DNA of 64,000 nt from Cribrihabitans_A neustonicus (GTDB lineage Bacteria; Pseudomonadota; Alphaproteobacteria; Rhodobacterales; Rhodobacteraceae): contig NZ_JBMERQ010000005.1 in the NCBI RefSeq assembly GCF_048820895.1, positions 124,001 through 188,000 of the forward strand, in the 5' to 3' direction. Positions 16,660 through 25,712 of the stretch are shown here, piece after piece; the first letter of the stretch is position 1, and each line of letters begins with the position of its first letter. The position numbers were made by a program, and so were the translations under genes. The notes beneath the pieces were generated by a model that was given only the letters and a program-made list of their open reading frames with translations, did no database searches and was not told the DNA's origin.

Positions 16660-17136
16660 CTACCCTTGCAGGAGCAGGTCCAGCGGAGGCGGGGCCTGGC
16701 CCTTCACCGGCTTGGTCACCACATAGGTGAAATAGCGCGCGAGGCCGATGCGGGCGTCCAGCATCTCGTCGATCAGCCGCTGGTAGGCGTCGATGTCGCG
16801 GGTGACGATCTGCAACAGGTAGTCGAAACCGCCGCCAAGCGCCCAGCAGGCCACCACCTCCTCATACCGCTGCATCGCGGCCTCAAACCCGCGGAAGCTG
16901 GCGGCGGTGTGATCGGTCAGCTCGGCCGCGACGAAGACGGTGACATGCGGCGCGAGCTTGCGCAGGTCGATGCGGGCGCCGTAGCCCTCGATCAGCCCGG
17001 CCTGCTCCAGCTTCTTCAGGCGGTCCCAGCAGGGCGTCGGGGACAGACCGATACGCTCTGCCAGGGCGGATTTGGTGATCCGCCCCTCGCGGGAGAGCAC
17101 CCGCAGTATCTGGATATCCCGGTCATCCAGCCGCAT
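16660..17136 (-). CDS. Lrp/AsnC-family regulator (AsnR/DoeX-like)
   Basis: 158 residues. The start at 17136 gives the canonical Lrp beginning (RLDDRDIQILRVLSREGRITKSALAERIGLSPTPCWDRLKKLE), a helix-turn-helix that recognises DNA. A C-terminal RAM ligand-binding domain follows (ALGGGFDYLLQIVTRDIDAYQRLIDEML). It is divergent from the ectoine-hydrolase-like gene and leads the ssd-atf genes. Ectoine-degradation clusters carry an Lrp-type regulator in the same company (AsnR in Ruegeria, DoeX in Halomonas). The divergent gap contains a long-range inverted repeat that may be its or another regulator's site. Confidence 0.9.
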   Translation of the reverse strand: MRLDDRDIQILRVLSREGRITKSALAERIGLSPTPCWDRLKKLEQAGLIEGYGARIDLRKLAPHVTVFVAAELTDHTAASFRGFEAAMQRYEEVVACWALGGGFDYLLQIVTRDIDAYQRLIDEMLDARIGLARYFTYVVTKPVKGQAPPPLDLLLQG

Positions 17137-17201
17137 GGCCGCACAGTCGGTGCTATTCCGGGCGGCGTCAACCGCTCCTCGCAACCGCCGGATACGGCAC
17201 C

Positions 17202-17335
17202 TGTACACAACAATTATCAGTGCCCTGCGTGATTCAGCCAAAAACCGGCATTCCAGGGTCGGAATTGCACAATACAGGCGTGTCCAATCCGCGGCAGGAT
17301 GGAATCAGGGCCCGCATCAGGCCACTTGTGTACAA
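17202..17335. promoter_or_regulatory. Paired TGTACA-type operator candidates in the asnR/doeA divergent region
   Basis: TGTACACAA at 17202-17210 and its exact reverse complement TTGTGTACA at 17326-17334 lie 115 bases apart. One is near each divergent gene. The right copy extends to TTGTGTACAA, itself nearly symmetric and like GntR-type boxes. The spacing is about eleven helical turns, compatible with looping. Candidate binders are the Lrp/AsnC protein or the GntR protein encoded nearby; which one is inference. Confidence 0.45.
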
Positions 17336-17367
17336 ATTCTGCCATCTACCGGCCCCTTGAGGTTTCC

Positions 17368-18552
17368 ATGCCCATCGAACACGCACCCTTCAGCCAGGCG
17401 GAATACGACCGCCGCATCGCCAAGACCCGCCACGCCATGCAGGCCGCCGGGATCGAGGTCCTGTTTGTCACCGACCCGTCGAACCAGGCCTGGCTGACCG
17501 GCTATGACGGCTGGTCTTTCTATGTGCATCAGGGCGTCATCCTGGGAATGGAGGGTGCGCCGCTGTGGTGGGGCCGTCTGATGGACGCGAATGGCGCGCT
17601 GCGCACCGTCTGGATGGACGACGACCGGGTGCTGGGCTATGCCGACCATTTCGTGCAGTCCACCAGCCACCACCCGATGCAGGATTTGGCACGCAGGCTC
17701 GAGGAGATGGGATACGGCAGCGCCCGCATCGGTGTCGAGATGGACAATTACTACTACTCGGCCAAGGCGCACGCGGTGCTCTGCGCGCATCTTCCCAACG
17801 CGGTGATGGCGGATGCCACCGCGCTGGTGAACTGGCAGCGCGCGGTGAAATCGCCGGAGGAACTGTGCTTCATCCGCAAGGCGGCCCGAATCTCGGAGAA
17901 GATCGTGCAGCTTGCGCTCGACAAGGCGGAACCTGGCGTGCGCAAGAACGAGCTGGTGGCCGACATCAGCCATGCCGCGCTGACCGGCGTTGCCGGCGAC
18001 TGGGGCGATTACCCGGCGATCGTGCCGCTCACGCCCTCGGGGCTCGATGCCACCGCGCCGCATCTCACCTGGAACGGCGACCGGATGAAGGCGGGCGAGG
18101 TCACGTTTTTTGAGCTGTCGGGCTGCTACCGCCGCTACCACGCGCCGCTCTGCCGCTCGGTCTTCCTGGGCCAGCCGCCGCAATCCATGCTGGACGCAAG
18201 TGCGGCACTGAACGCGGGGCTTGCGGCGGGCTTGAAGGCCGCGCGTGCCGGCAACCGCGCCTGCGACATCGCCAATGCGCTCAACGCCGAGCTGGAAAAG
18301 GCCGGGATTGAGCGCAAAGGCCGCTGCGGCTACCCGGTCGGCCTCAGCTACCCGCCGGACTGGGGCGAGCGCACGATCTCGCTGCGCTCGACCGACGAGA
18401 CCGTGCTGCAGCCCGGCATGACTTTCCACTTCATGCCCGGACTCTGGCGCGACAATTGGGGGCTGGAGACTACGGAGACCATCCTGATCACCGAAACCGG
18501 CCCGGCCGAGGCGCTTTGCAATGTGGACCGCGGCCTCCTGGTGAAGAGGTAG
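17368..18552 (+). CDS. doeA: Ectoine hydrolase-like M24 (creatinase-fold) protein DoeA/EutD
   Basis: 394 residues. It has an N-terminal creatinase-type domain (EVLFVTDPSNQAWLTGYDGWSFYVHQGV) and a C-terminal pita-bread M24 domain. Segments typical of DoeA/EutD rather than ordinary Xaa-Pro peptidases are GDWGDYPAIVPLTPSGLDATAPHLTW, ELSGCYRRYHAPLCRSVFLG and GYPVGLSYPPDWGERTISLR. DoeA opens the ectoine ring to N-acetyl-2,4-diaminobutyrate. The start at 17368 begins the conserved region; the upstream in-frame extension has no ribosome site. Three bases separate its stop from the M20 deacylase. Assignment rests on these motifs plus the flanking asnR, ssd and atf genes. Confidence 0.85.
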   Translation: MPIEHAPFSQAEYDRRIAKTRHAMQAAGIEVLFVTDPSNQAWLTGYDGWSFYVHQGVILGMEGAPLWWGRLMDANGALRTVWMDDDRVLGYADHFVQSTSHHPMQDLARRLEEMGYGSARIGVEMDNYYYSAKAHAVLCAHLPNAVMADATALVNWQRAVKSPEELCFIRKAARISEKIVQLALDKAEPGVRKNELVADISHAALTGVAGDWGDYPAIVPLTPSGLDATAPHLTWNGDRMKAGEVTFFELSGCYRRYHAPLCRSVFLGQPPQSMLDASAALNAGLAAGLKAARAGNRACDIANALNAELEKAGIERKGRCGYPVGLSYPPDWGERTISLRSTDETVLQPGMTFHFMPGLWRDNWGLETTETILITETGPAEALCNVDRGLLVKR

Positions 18553-18555
18553 GCG

Positions 18556-19713
18556 ATGACCCTTCTGGAAGAGACCAAGACGCTCCTGGGCGAGCTGATC
18601 GCCTTCCCCACCGTCTCGACGGACAGCAATCTGGGGCTGATCCGGCACCTTGCAGAAAAGCTCGGCGCCGCCGGGGCGAAAGTGGAGATCGGGCAGGACG
18701 CAACCGGCGCCAAGGCCAATCTCTTTGCCACCATCGGCCCGGTGCGGGACGGCGGCATCGTGCTGTCGGGCCACACTGACGTGGTGCCGGTCACGGATCA
18801 GGACTGGACCACCGATCCCTTCGTGATGGCCGAGCGAGACGGGCGACTGTATGGCCGTGGCGCCTGCGACATGAAGGGGTTCATCGCCGCCGCCGTCGCG
18901 ATGGCGCCGCGGTTTGCCGCCGCCCGCCCGCAGCGCCCGCTGCATTTCGCCTTCACCTATGACGAGGAAACCGGCTGCCTCGGCGCGCAGGCACTGGCCG
19001 CGGAACTCAAGCGCAAGGGGCTGAAACCTGCGGTCGCGATCATCGGCGAGCCGACTTCTATGCAGATCATCGAGGGCCACAAGGGCTGCTGCGAATACAC
19101 CACCCGATTCACCGGGCTGGAAGGTCACGGCAGCGCCCCGGAGCGGGGGGTGAACGCGGTGGAATATGCCGCGCGCTACGTGGTGAAACTCCTTGAGCTG
19201 AAAGAGGCGCTGAAAGTCCGCGCGCCCGAGAAAAGCCGCTTCGACCCGCCCTGGACCACCATAAACACCGGGTCCCTGAACGGCGGCACGGTCCACAACG
19301 TGATCCCCGGCAAGGCCCGGGTGGAGTGGGAGATGCGTCCCGTCCAAGCCTCGGACTCGGGTTTCGTGAAGGACCGCTTGGACGGCTACTGCGCCGCCGA
19401 ACTGCTGCCCGCGATGCAGGCCGTTCACCCAAGCGCCAGCATCGAAACGGAGGTAATTGGAGAGGTCGCGGGGCTGGAACCCATGGCGGAAAGCGAAGCC
19501 CGCGGCCTGATGGCTGAACTGACCGGCGCCAACGCTGCCGATGTCGTCCCCTTCGGCACCGAGGCGGGGATCTTCCAGGAACTGGGCATCAGCACCGTGG
19601 TCTGCGGGCCGGGCTCCATCGCGCAGGCGCATAAACCCGACGAATACATCAGCATCAGCCAGCTCGAGCAGTGCTTGGCCATGCTGGAACGTCTGGTGCC
19701 CAAGCTAACGTGA
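18556..19713 (+). CDS. M20-family deacylase, acetylornithine deacetylase (ArgE)-like
   Basis: 385 residues. Metal ligands of the M20 family are visible: the histidine in VLSGHTDVVPV, the aspartate in RGACDMKGFIAA, the glutamate pair in TYDEETGCLGAQ, and a C-terminal histidine in IAQAHKPDEYIS. ArgE removes the acetyl group from N-acetylornithine. Directly after an ectoine-hydrolase-like gene, the obvious candidate substrate is N-acetyl-2,4-diaminobutyrate, one carbon shorter. Known ectoine clusters use DoeB/EutE, which belongs to the unrelated AstE/aspartoacylase family. This gene would therefore be a non-homologous replacement; that is inference. Biosynthetic arginine metabolism is less likely in this catabolic context. 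Confidence 0.87.
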   Translation: MTLLEETKTLLGELIAFPTVSTDSNLGLIRHLAEKLGAAGAKVEIGQDATGAKANLFATIGPVRDGGIVLSGHTDVVPVTDQDWTTDPFVMAERDGRLYGRGACDMKGFIAAAVAMAPRFAAARPQRPLHFAFTYDEETGCLGAQALAAELKRKGLKPAVAIIGEPTSMQIIEGHKGCCEYTTRFTGLEGHGSAPERGVNAVEYAARYVVKLLELKEALKVRAPEKSRFDPPWTTINTGSLNGGTVHNVIPGKARVEWEMRPVQASDSGFVKDRLDGYCAAELLPAMQAVHPSASIETEVIGEVAGLEPMAESEARGLMAELTGANAADVVPFGTEAGIFQELGISTVVCGPGSIAQAHKPDEYISISQLEQCLAMLERLVPKLT

Positions 19714-19750
19714 TGCGATACATCCGCCGATCCCGCCACAGGACCGCCGC

Positions 19751-20440
19751 ATGAGCCGCCCCGCGCCACACACCGCTCCGGAGACCGCCGACCTTACCGC
19801 CCGCGACCGGTTCGAGCGGATGCATGACGAGATCCGCAGCCGCATCTGCCTGCTGGACTACGCCCCCGGTGCGCGGCTGTCTGAAACTGAGCTGGCCGCG
19901 GAATTCGGCGTCTCGCGCACGCCGCTGCGGCGGGTGCTGGTGCGGCTGGAGTGCGAGGGGCTGTTGCGCTCGGTCCAGGGCGTCGGCACCTTCGTCACAG
20001 ACGTGGACATTGCCGCGCTTGCCCAGACCTACAGCCTGCGGCTGGAGCTGGCGGAGCTGACCGGCCGCCTCTCCCCTGCACCGCCGGGTGCCGCCCTGCT
20101 GGAGGACTTCCGCGCCTTCACCGAAGCCGCCGCTGCGCTCGCAGCCGATCCCGATCCGCGCGGCTATGCCCGGCTCAACATGGAATTCTTCCTCGCGCTC
20201 CTGCGGCTCACGGACAATATGCCTCTGCGCGAAACCTGCGAGCGGCTTTACTTCCAGACCGCCCGGATCTGCCTGCAATCGGTGTTCTCTTCGGTCATCG
20301 ACCTGACCGAGGAAACCCGCATCTTTCATCGCGAAACCGAAGACATCCTCGCCGCGCTGAAGATCGGCGACATGGCCGCGGCCGCCGCGATCCAGAAAGC
20401 CCATATCGCGATGAGCTTCACGCGGATGACTTCAGGATAG
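19751..20440 (+). CDS. GntR-family regulator, FadR/FCD type
   Basis: 229 residues. An N-terminal winged helix (RDRFERMHDEIRSRICLLDYAPGARLSETELAAEFGVSRTPLRRVLVRLE) is followed by a helical FCD ligand-binding domain (VDIAALAQTYSLRLELAELTGRL, then ETRIFHRETEDILAALKIGDMAAA). It starts 37 bases after the deacylase gene, so it probably belongs to the same transcript and senses a pathway intermediate. The ectoine regulator EnuR is a MocR-type protein with an aminotransferase domain; this one is not, which is a difference from standard clusters. Confidence 0.88.
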   Translation: MSRPAPHTAPETADLTARDRFERMHDEIRSRICLLDYAPGARLSETELAAEFGVSRTPLRRVLVRLECEGLLRSVQGVGTFVTDVDIAALAQTYSLRLELAELTGRLSPAPPGAALLEDFRAFTEAAAALAADPDPRGYARLNMEFFLALLRLTDNMPLRETCERLYFQTARICLQSVFSSVIDLTEETRIFHRETEDILAALKIGDMAAAAAIQKAHIAMSFTRMTSG

Positions 20441-20532
20441 ACGCGCGCCGGGGGGCCGCCCGCGGCAAACCAAGCGTATCAGGTGGACGTGTTACTACTC
20501 GGGCTCAACAACAGCCGGCCTGCACGCGCATC

Positions 20533-21648
20533 CTAAATGGCCGCGGCATCCAGGGCGGCGGAGATTGCGGACCAGAGTTCCTCCACCGGCTCGATCCCGA
20601 CCGAAAGGCGCACAAAGCCCGGCGCCACGTCATCACCCCAGCGCGCGCGGCGCTCGGCCGAGGTATGCACCCCGCCGAAGGAGGTCGCCGGACGGATCAT
20701 CGGGCAGCCGTTGATGAAGGCCTCGGCCCGCTCCTTGCTGTCGAGGGTCAGGCCGATCAGGAAGCCGAAACGCGTCATCTGCGTCCGTGCCAGCGCGTGC
20801 GAGGGGTCTTGCGGCAGACCCGGATAGCGCAGCGCGGTCAGCGCCGGATGACCCAAGAGCCGCTCCGCCAGTAGTTCGGCGGAGGTGCACATGCGGCCGA
20901 AGCGTACCTCCAGCGTCTCAAGACCGCGGTGCAGCAGCCAGGCCTCTTGCGGTCCAGGGATGCCGCCAGCAAAGACGCGCCACTCCCGCGCCGCTTCCAG
21001 CACTTCAGCGTTGCGCGTGGCCAGGTGTCCCATCAGCGCGTCGGAATGCCCGCCCGGCGCCTTGGTGTCGGAGGCCACCACCACATCCGCGCCATGCTCC
21101 AGCGGCCGCTGGCCCAAGGGTGTCATCGTGGTGTTGTCGACGATCAGCAGCCCGCCGCCCGCATGCGTGGCGTCCGCGATCTCCGCCAGCGGGCAGAGGT
21201 CGAGTCCGGGATTGGAGGGGGTTTCGGCAAAGACAACGTCGTATTGCGCAAGCCCGCCCGCGGCGAACTCCAGCGTCGGGCGCTGATCGACATGGACGCC
21301 CAGGTTCTGCAGGAAACGCTCGCACAGCCGCCGGGTGACGTAGTAGCCGTCCGAGGGGATCAGCACCCGCGATCCCGCCTTGACGGTAGCAAACAGCGAG
21401 GCCGAAATCGCCGCCATGCCGGACGGAAAGGCCAGCGCCGGGGCTTGCTCCAGGTTGCCCAGCACCTGCTCAAGATGCTCCCAGGTGGCGTTATTCACAC
21501 GGCCGTAGCCGGGCCCGCCATCGGGGTCGCCGGGCAGGTGGTACATGCTGCTTTGGGTGACCGGCAGCGCCACCGGATCGCCCTTGGAGAGCGCATTGCC
21601 GCGCAGGTGCAGCATGGCACCCGGCCGGTAGTTGGAGCGGTCTTGCAT
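20533..21648 (-). CDS. Cys/Met-metabolism PLP enzyme (cystathionine gamma-synthase/beta-lyase family)
   Basis: 371 residues. It has the trans-sulfuration fold signature: PSGMAAISASLFATVKAGSRVLIPSDGYY, and the pyridoxal lysine at about residue 196 in VVASDTKAPGGHSDALMGHL. The C-terminal RLSVGIEPVEELWSAISAAL is the family's usual ending. Possible activities are beta- or gamma-elimination of a thio-amino acid; the exact substrate is not visible. It is divergent from a class V aminotransferase-like gene, and an inverted repeat lies between them, so the two may be co-regulated. The start at 21648 is the first ATG and has GGGT only as a weak ribosome site. Confidence 0.85.
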   Translation of the reverse strand: MQDRSNYRPGAMLHLRGNALSKGDPVALPVTQSSMYHLPGDPDGGPGYGRVNNATWEHLEQVLGNLEQAPALAFPSGMAAISASLFATVKAGSRVLIPSDGYYVTRRLCERFLQNLGVHVDQRPTLEFAAGGLAQYDVVFAETPSNPGLDLCPLAEIADATHAGGGLLIVDNTTMTPLGQRPLEHGADVVVASDTKAPGGHSDALMGHLATRNAEVLEAAREWRVFAGGIPGPQEAWLLHRGLETLEVRFGRMCTSAELLAERLLGHPALTALRYPGLPQDPSHALARTQMTRFGFLIGLTLDSKERAEAFINGCPMIRPATSFGGVHTSAERRARWGDDVAPGFVRLSVGIEPVEELWSAISAALDAAAI

Positions 21649-21672
21649 GGGCCGGACCCTTTCTGATTATCC

Positions 21673-21694
21673 CTGTTGTGAAAGCACATAACAG
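21673..21694. promoter_or_regulatory. Candidate operator between divergent PLP-enzyme genes
   Basis: CTGTTGTG, six bases, CATAACAG forms an inverted repeat with one mismatch, 25 bases upstream of the minus-strand gene. A second symmetric element, AATGC-GTTAT-GCATT, lies at 21797-21811, nearer the plus-strand gene. Either may bind a regulator of both genes; no binder is identified. Confidence 0.35.
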
Positions 21695-21863
21695 ATGCTG
21701 CGGCGGCAGGAAATCGTCACGGTGCGGGGCGGTCAAGCCCGCGTGGCGCGCTGTGCGCAGTGCACGCGGATGACCCCGAAAACAGTGCACTTTTCAAATG
21801 CGTTATGCATTCACACCCCCTACCCTGCCCCCGAACGGACAACAGCCGCCGCAAAGGACTCCC

Positions 21864-23147
21864 ATGCCACAGATCACTGCACCGCTTCTGGAGACCATCC
21901 GGGACAAGTTCGCCCATGTCAGCCACTGCCCCGAACAGGGACCGCGCATCTTCTTCGAAAACGCCGGCGGCGCGCTGACGCTGAAATCGGTGGTGGAGAC
22001 CTCGGCCCGCTGCGCCGCGCTCCCGGACAACCAGGGCCGCGCCAACCCCGGCAGCCGCGCGCTGGAGGCGGTGATCCGCAAGGCAAAGGATGACATGGCG
22101 GTGATGATGAACGCTCCAGGCGGGCAGTTCTTCGCGGGCGAAAGCGGCACCGAGCTGCTGTTCCGGCTGATCATGAACGCCTGCCTTGCCAGCGCCCGCG
22201 GCGGGCAGGTTCTGGGCACGACGCTGGAGCACCCGGCCACCCGCTCCGCCGCCGCCCGCTGGGCCGGGATCGCCGGGCAGCGCCATGTGCTGCTGCCGCA
22301 TGACGGCGCCACGGGGACCGTCGCGGCCGAAGCCTATGCGTGCGCTGTCACGCCGGACACGGTGGTGGCGACCATCGTGCATACCTCGCCGGTCACCGGA
22401 ATGGGGGTGAACGTTGCTGCCTGCGCCGCGGCGATCCGCGCGGTGGCGCCGGAGTGCTTCATCATCATCGATGGCATCCAGCACGCCGCACATGGGCTTA
22501 TCGACCTCGCTGCCTATGACGCCGATGGCTATGTGATCTCGCCCTACAAGATGTTCTCGCGGCACGGCTACGGACTCGCCTGGATCTCGGACCGGCTGTC
22601 CCGGGTGCCGCACAACGCCCTGGAGGGCGGCCCCGAAGACAACTGGGAAATGGGCACCCGCGACACCGGCAGCTATGCGACGCTATCGGATGTGGCCGCC
22701 TATCTGGAATGGCTGGGCGGCGCGGTCAGCGGTGCCACGGACCGCCGTGCCCGCTTCAAGGCCGCGGGGGAGGCAATCCATGCGCAGGAAAAGGCGCTGA
22801 CCGATGCGATGATCTTTGGCACCGGCAATCTGCCGGGTCTAGCGGACATGGAGGCCGTCACCATCATCGGCGGCGCGGACAACCCCGCGCGCGAGGGGCT
22901 GGTGGCGCTGACCGTGGAGAACGTGGCCTCGGCCGAGGTGGTGGAGCGGCTGAACGCGGCGGGCATCCGCACCCATCTGCGCAAGGCGGATCACTATTCC
23001 GGCAACATCCTCACGCCACTGGGGCTGGACACTTGCGTGCGGGTCTCGATGTGCCACTACAACAGCATCGGTGAAGTAGCGCATTTCCTGAGCGTAATGC
23101 AGGAAATTGCCGGGCCGAAACCTGAAATGCAGGACACCGCAGGCTGA
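21864..23147 (+). CDS. Class V aminotransferase / cysteine desulfurase-like protein
   Basis: 427 residues. The N-terminal FFENAGGALTLKSVVETSARC and the histidine-rich VLGTTLEHPATRSAAARWA fit class V PLP enzymes, with the pyridoxal lysine at about residue 229 in YVISPYKMFSRHGYGLAW. The C-terminal HLRKADHYSGNILTPLGL is also family-typical. The start at 21864 has AAAGGA upstream; the longer in-frame version reads into the promoter region. Homologues are annotated as cysteine desulfurase-like, but nothing shows a role in iron-sulfur assembly. The neighbourhood suggests amino-acid breakdown, perhaps with the divergent Cys/Met-type enzyme. Confidence 0.82.
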   Translation: MPQITAPLLETIRDKFAHVSHCPEQGPRIFFENAGGALTLKSVVETSARCAALPDNQGRANPGSRALEAVIRKAKDDMAVMMNAPGGQFFAGESGTELLFRLIMNACLASARGGQVLGTTLEHPATRSAAARWAGIAGQRHVLLPHDGATGTVAAEAYACAVTPDTVVATIVHTSPVTGMGVNVAACAAAIRAVAPECFIIIDGIQHAAHGLIDLAAYDADGYVISPYKMFSRHGYGLAWISDRLSRVPHNALEGGPEDNWEMGTRDTGSYATLSDVAAYLEWLGGAVSGATDRRARFKAAGEAIHAQEKALTDAMIFGTGNLPGLADMEAVTIIGGADNPAREGLVALTVENVASAEVVERLNAAGIRTHLRKADHYSGNILTPLGLDTCVRVSMCHYNSIGEVAHFLSVMQEIAGPKPEMQDTAG

Positions 23148-23286
23148 CATAACAAAACCTGGGCCAAAGGGTGCGATTTCTTCGCGGGTCACCCTGTCCG
23201 CCCGGCCCTAGGGTCGCCTTGAATTAAGCGCGGCGCCCGAAAGTGGCGGGAGCCCGCCCCCCCGTCGCAGGCAAGGAAGACGACCC

Positions 23287-25704
23287 ATGAAGACCCATGC
23301 TCAGGCAGTAGTGATCGGCGGCGGCCTGGTTGGCTGCTCCATCCTGTACCACCTCGCCAAGCTCGGCTGGCGCGATGTGGTGCTGCTCGAACGCGACGAG
23401 CTGACCTCCGGCTCCACCTGGCATGCGGCCGCCAATATCCACGGGCTGCACGACAACAACAACATCACCCGCATCCAGCACTACACGATGAACCTCTACA
23501 AGCAGCTGGAGCAGGAGACCGGCCAAGGCTGCGGCGTGTTCCAGCCCGGCTCGCTGTATCTTGCCAAGACCGAAGAGCGCGAGCACCAGCTGCGCTTGCA
23601 GGAAGCGAAGGCGAAATACTACGGGCTGAACTTCTACGAGGTGAGCCGCGAGCAGGCCAAGGAGCTGCATCCGCTCGCGCAGTTCGACGACATCCGCTGC
23701 ATCATGTTCGAGCCCGAAGGCGGCAACGTCGACCCCTCCGGCGTGACCATGGCCTATGCCGCGGGGGCGCGGGCGCTCGGGGCAGAAATCGAACGTTTTT
23801 GCCCCGTCACCGGAACCGAACAGCAGCCCGACGGCAGCTGGATCGTGCGCACAGCCAAGGGCGACATCCGCACCCAATGGGTGGTGAATGCCGGCGGGCT
23901 CTGGGGCCGGGAGGTGGCGGCGCTGGCGGGGCTCACGCTGCCCTTGCAGCCGACTGAGCACCAGTATTTCGTCACTGAAAGCATCCCCGCGGTGGCGCAG
24001 CTCGGCCGCCGCCTGCCCTCGATCGCTGACCGGGACGGCGAATACTACTTCCGCCAGGAGGGCAACGGGTTCCTGATCGGCGCTTACGAAAAAGACATGC
24101 GCTTCTGGGCCGAGGACGGCACGCCGCTGGACTTCGCCCACGACCTGTTCCCGGACGATCTGGACCGGATCATGGAGAACGTGATCCGCGCCACCGAACG
24201 CGTGCCCTGCGCGGAGACCGCGGGCGTCAAGCGCGTGATCAACGGCCCGATGATCTGGTCGCCGGATTCGAACGCGATCTGGGGCCCGGTGCCGGAGCTG
24301 AAAAACTACTTCTGCTGCACCGGCATTATCCCTGGTTTCTCGCAATCCGGCGGGCTCGGGCTCCTCGCAGCGCAATGGATGATCGAGGGGGAGCCGCAAT
24401 ACGACATGTTCGCCTGGGATCTCGCCCGCTTCGGCGATTGGGCCGGCAAGGCCTTCACCAAGGCCCGCGTCGAGGATCAGTACGCGCATCGCTTCGCCAT
24501 CCATTTCCCGAACGAGGAGCGCAGCGCCGGGCGGCCGGCACGCGTGCGCCCGGCCTATGAGCTGCAAAAGGAAATGGGCGCGGTCTTTGGCCTCAATTGC
24601 GGCTGGGAGCACCCGTTGTGGTTCTCCGGCACCCCCGGCACCCAGGACACCAACAGCTTCACCCGGCAGAACTGGTGGGAGCCGGTGGGTCGCGAGGCGA
24701 AGATGCTGCGCGAGAGGGTGGGCGTGATCGACATCTCGAATTTTGCCAACTACGTGGTCAATGGCGCAGGCGCGCAGAAGTGGCTGGACCAGCTGGCCGC
24801 CAACCGCGTGCCGGACGAAGTCGGGCGCTCCTGCCTGACGCCGCTGATCTCGGTCCGCGGTGGCGTGGCGGGCGATTTCACCATCACCAAGGTCGCAGAT
24901 GACGAATACATGATGATCGGCTCTGGCCTGGCCGAACGCTACCACCAGCGGTTCTTCAACATGGTGGAACTGCCGGAAGGCACCACGTTTGAGGTCGCCA
25001 CCAACCGCATCGCGGGCTTCAACGTGGCCGGTCCGAAATCGCGCGATATGCTGCAGCGGATGACCAACGCGGATCTATCGAACGAGGGTTTCCGCTTCAT
25101 GCGCTCGCGCGTCATCGACGTGGCGGGGGTGGAATGTCTGGCAATCCGCGTCTCCTTCACCGGTGATCTGGGCTGGGAGCTGCACTGCGCCGAAGTGGAT
25201 CAGGTCAAGCTCTACTCCGCCCTGCTGTCCGCTGCCGCAGAATTCGGCGGCGGCCCGGTTGGCGGGCGGGCGCTGGGGTCCTTGCGGATCGAGAAGGGCT
25301 ATGGCTCCTGGGGCCGCGAGTACAGCCAGGAATACTGGCCGCAGGAGGTGGGGCTCGCGGGGCTCATCAAGCTGGACAAGGAATTCCTCAACAAGGAGGC
25401 CTATTTGAAAGTCAAGGACAACGCCGCGCGCGAGGTTCTGACGGTCTTCGAAATCGAGGCTGCGCATGATGCCGATGCCTCGGGCGGCGAGCCTGTCTTC
25501 ACCCCGGAGGGCAAACCGGTGGGCCGGGTCACCTCAGGTGCCTACGGCTATTCTGTCGGCAAGTCGCTGGCGCTGGGATATGCCAACCCGGCGGTGGCAG
25601 GCCCGGGCGATGCGGTCGAGGTCTACGTCCTGGGAAAGCCGCACAAGGCGCGGATTTTGGAGGCACCTGCGTTTGATCCCAAAGGCGCGCGCCTGCGGGG
25701 CTGA
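23287..25704 (+). CDS. FAD-dependent dimethylglycine/sarcosine dehydrogenase-like protein with GcvT domain
   Basis: 805 residues in two parts. The N-terminal DAO-type flavoprotein (about 1-380) has the dinucleotide motif VVIGGGLVGCSILYHLAKLGW. The SGSTWHAAANIHGLHDNNN segment includes His46, at the position where relatives bind FAD covalently. The C-terminal half is a folate-binding aminomethyltransferase (GcvT-like) domain (REAKMLRERVGVIDISNFANYVVNGAG, later GSLRIEKGYGSWGREYSQEYWPQEVGL). Such enzymes demethylate N-methylated glycines and transfer the one-carbon unit to tetrahydrofolate. A GcvA-like LysR gene is convergent just downstream. The exact substrate (dimethylglycine, sarcosine or another N-methyl compound) is open. 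Confidence 0.9.
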   Translation: MKTHAQAVVIGGGLVGCSILYHLAKLGWRDVVLLERDELTSGSTWHAAANIHGLHDNNNITRIQHYTMNLYKQLEQETGQGCGVFQPGSLYLAKTEEREHQLRLQEAKAKYYGLNFYEVSREQAKELHPLAQFDDIRCIMFEPEGGNVDPSGVTMAYAAGARALGAEIERFCPVTGTEQQPDGSWIVRTAKGDIRTQWVVNAGGLWGREVAALAGLTLPLQPTEHQYFVTESIPAVAQLGRRLPSIADRDGEYYFRQEGNGFLIGAYEKDMRFWAEDGTPLDFAHDLFPDDLDRIMENVIRATERVPCAETAGVKRVINGPMIWSPDSNAIWGPVPELKNYFCCTGIIPGFSQSGGLGLLAAQWMIEGEPQYDMFAWDLARFGDWAGKAFTKARVEDQYAHRFAIHFPNEERSAGRPARVRPAYELQKEMGAVFGLNCGWEHPLWFSGTPGTQDTNSFTRQNWWEPVGREAKMLRERVGVIDISNFANYVVNGAGAQKWLDQLAANRVPDEVGRSCLTPLISVRGGVAGDFTITKVADDEYMMIGSGLAERYHQRFFNMVELPEGTTFEVATNRIAGFNVAGPKSRDMLQRMTNADLSNEGFRFMRSRVIDVAGVECLAIRVSFTGDLGWELHCAEVDQVKLYSALLSAAAEFGGGPVGGRALGSLRIEKGYGSWGREYSQEYWPQEVGLAGLIKLDKEFLNKEAYLKVKDNAAREVLTVFEIEAAHDADASGGEPVFTPEGKPVGRVTSGAYGYSVGKSLALGYANPAVAGPGDAVEVYVLGKPHKARILEAPAFDPKGARLRG

Positions 25705-25712
25705 TTGCGAGG

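Noticed and set aside
17317..19632. 771-residue minus-strand ORF opposite doeA and the M20 gene
   Set aside because: It spans two well-supported plus-strand genes and has no recognisable domain; it is a GC-driven shadow.
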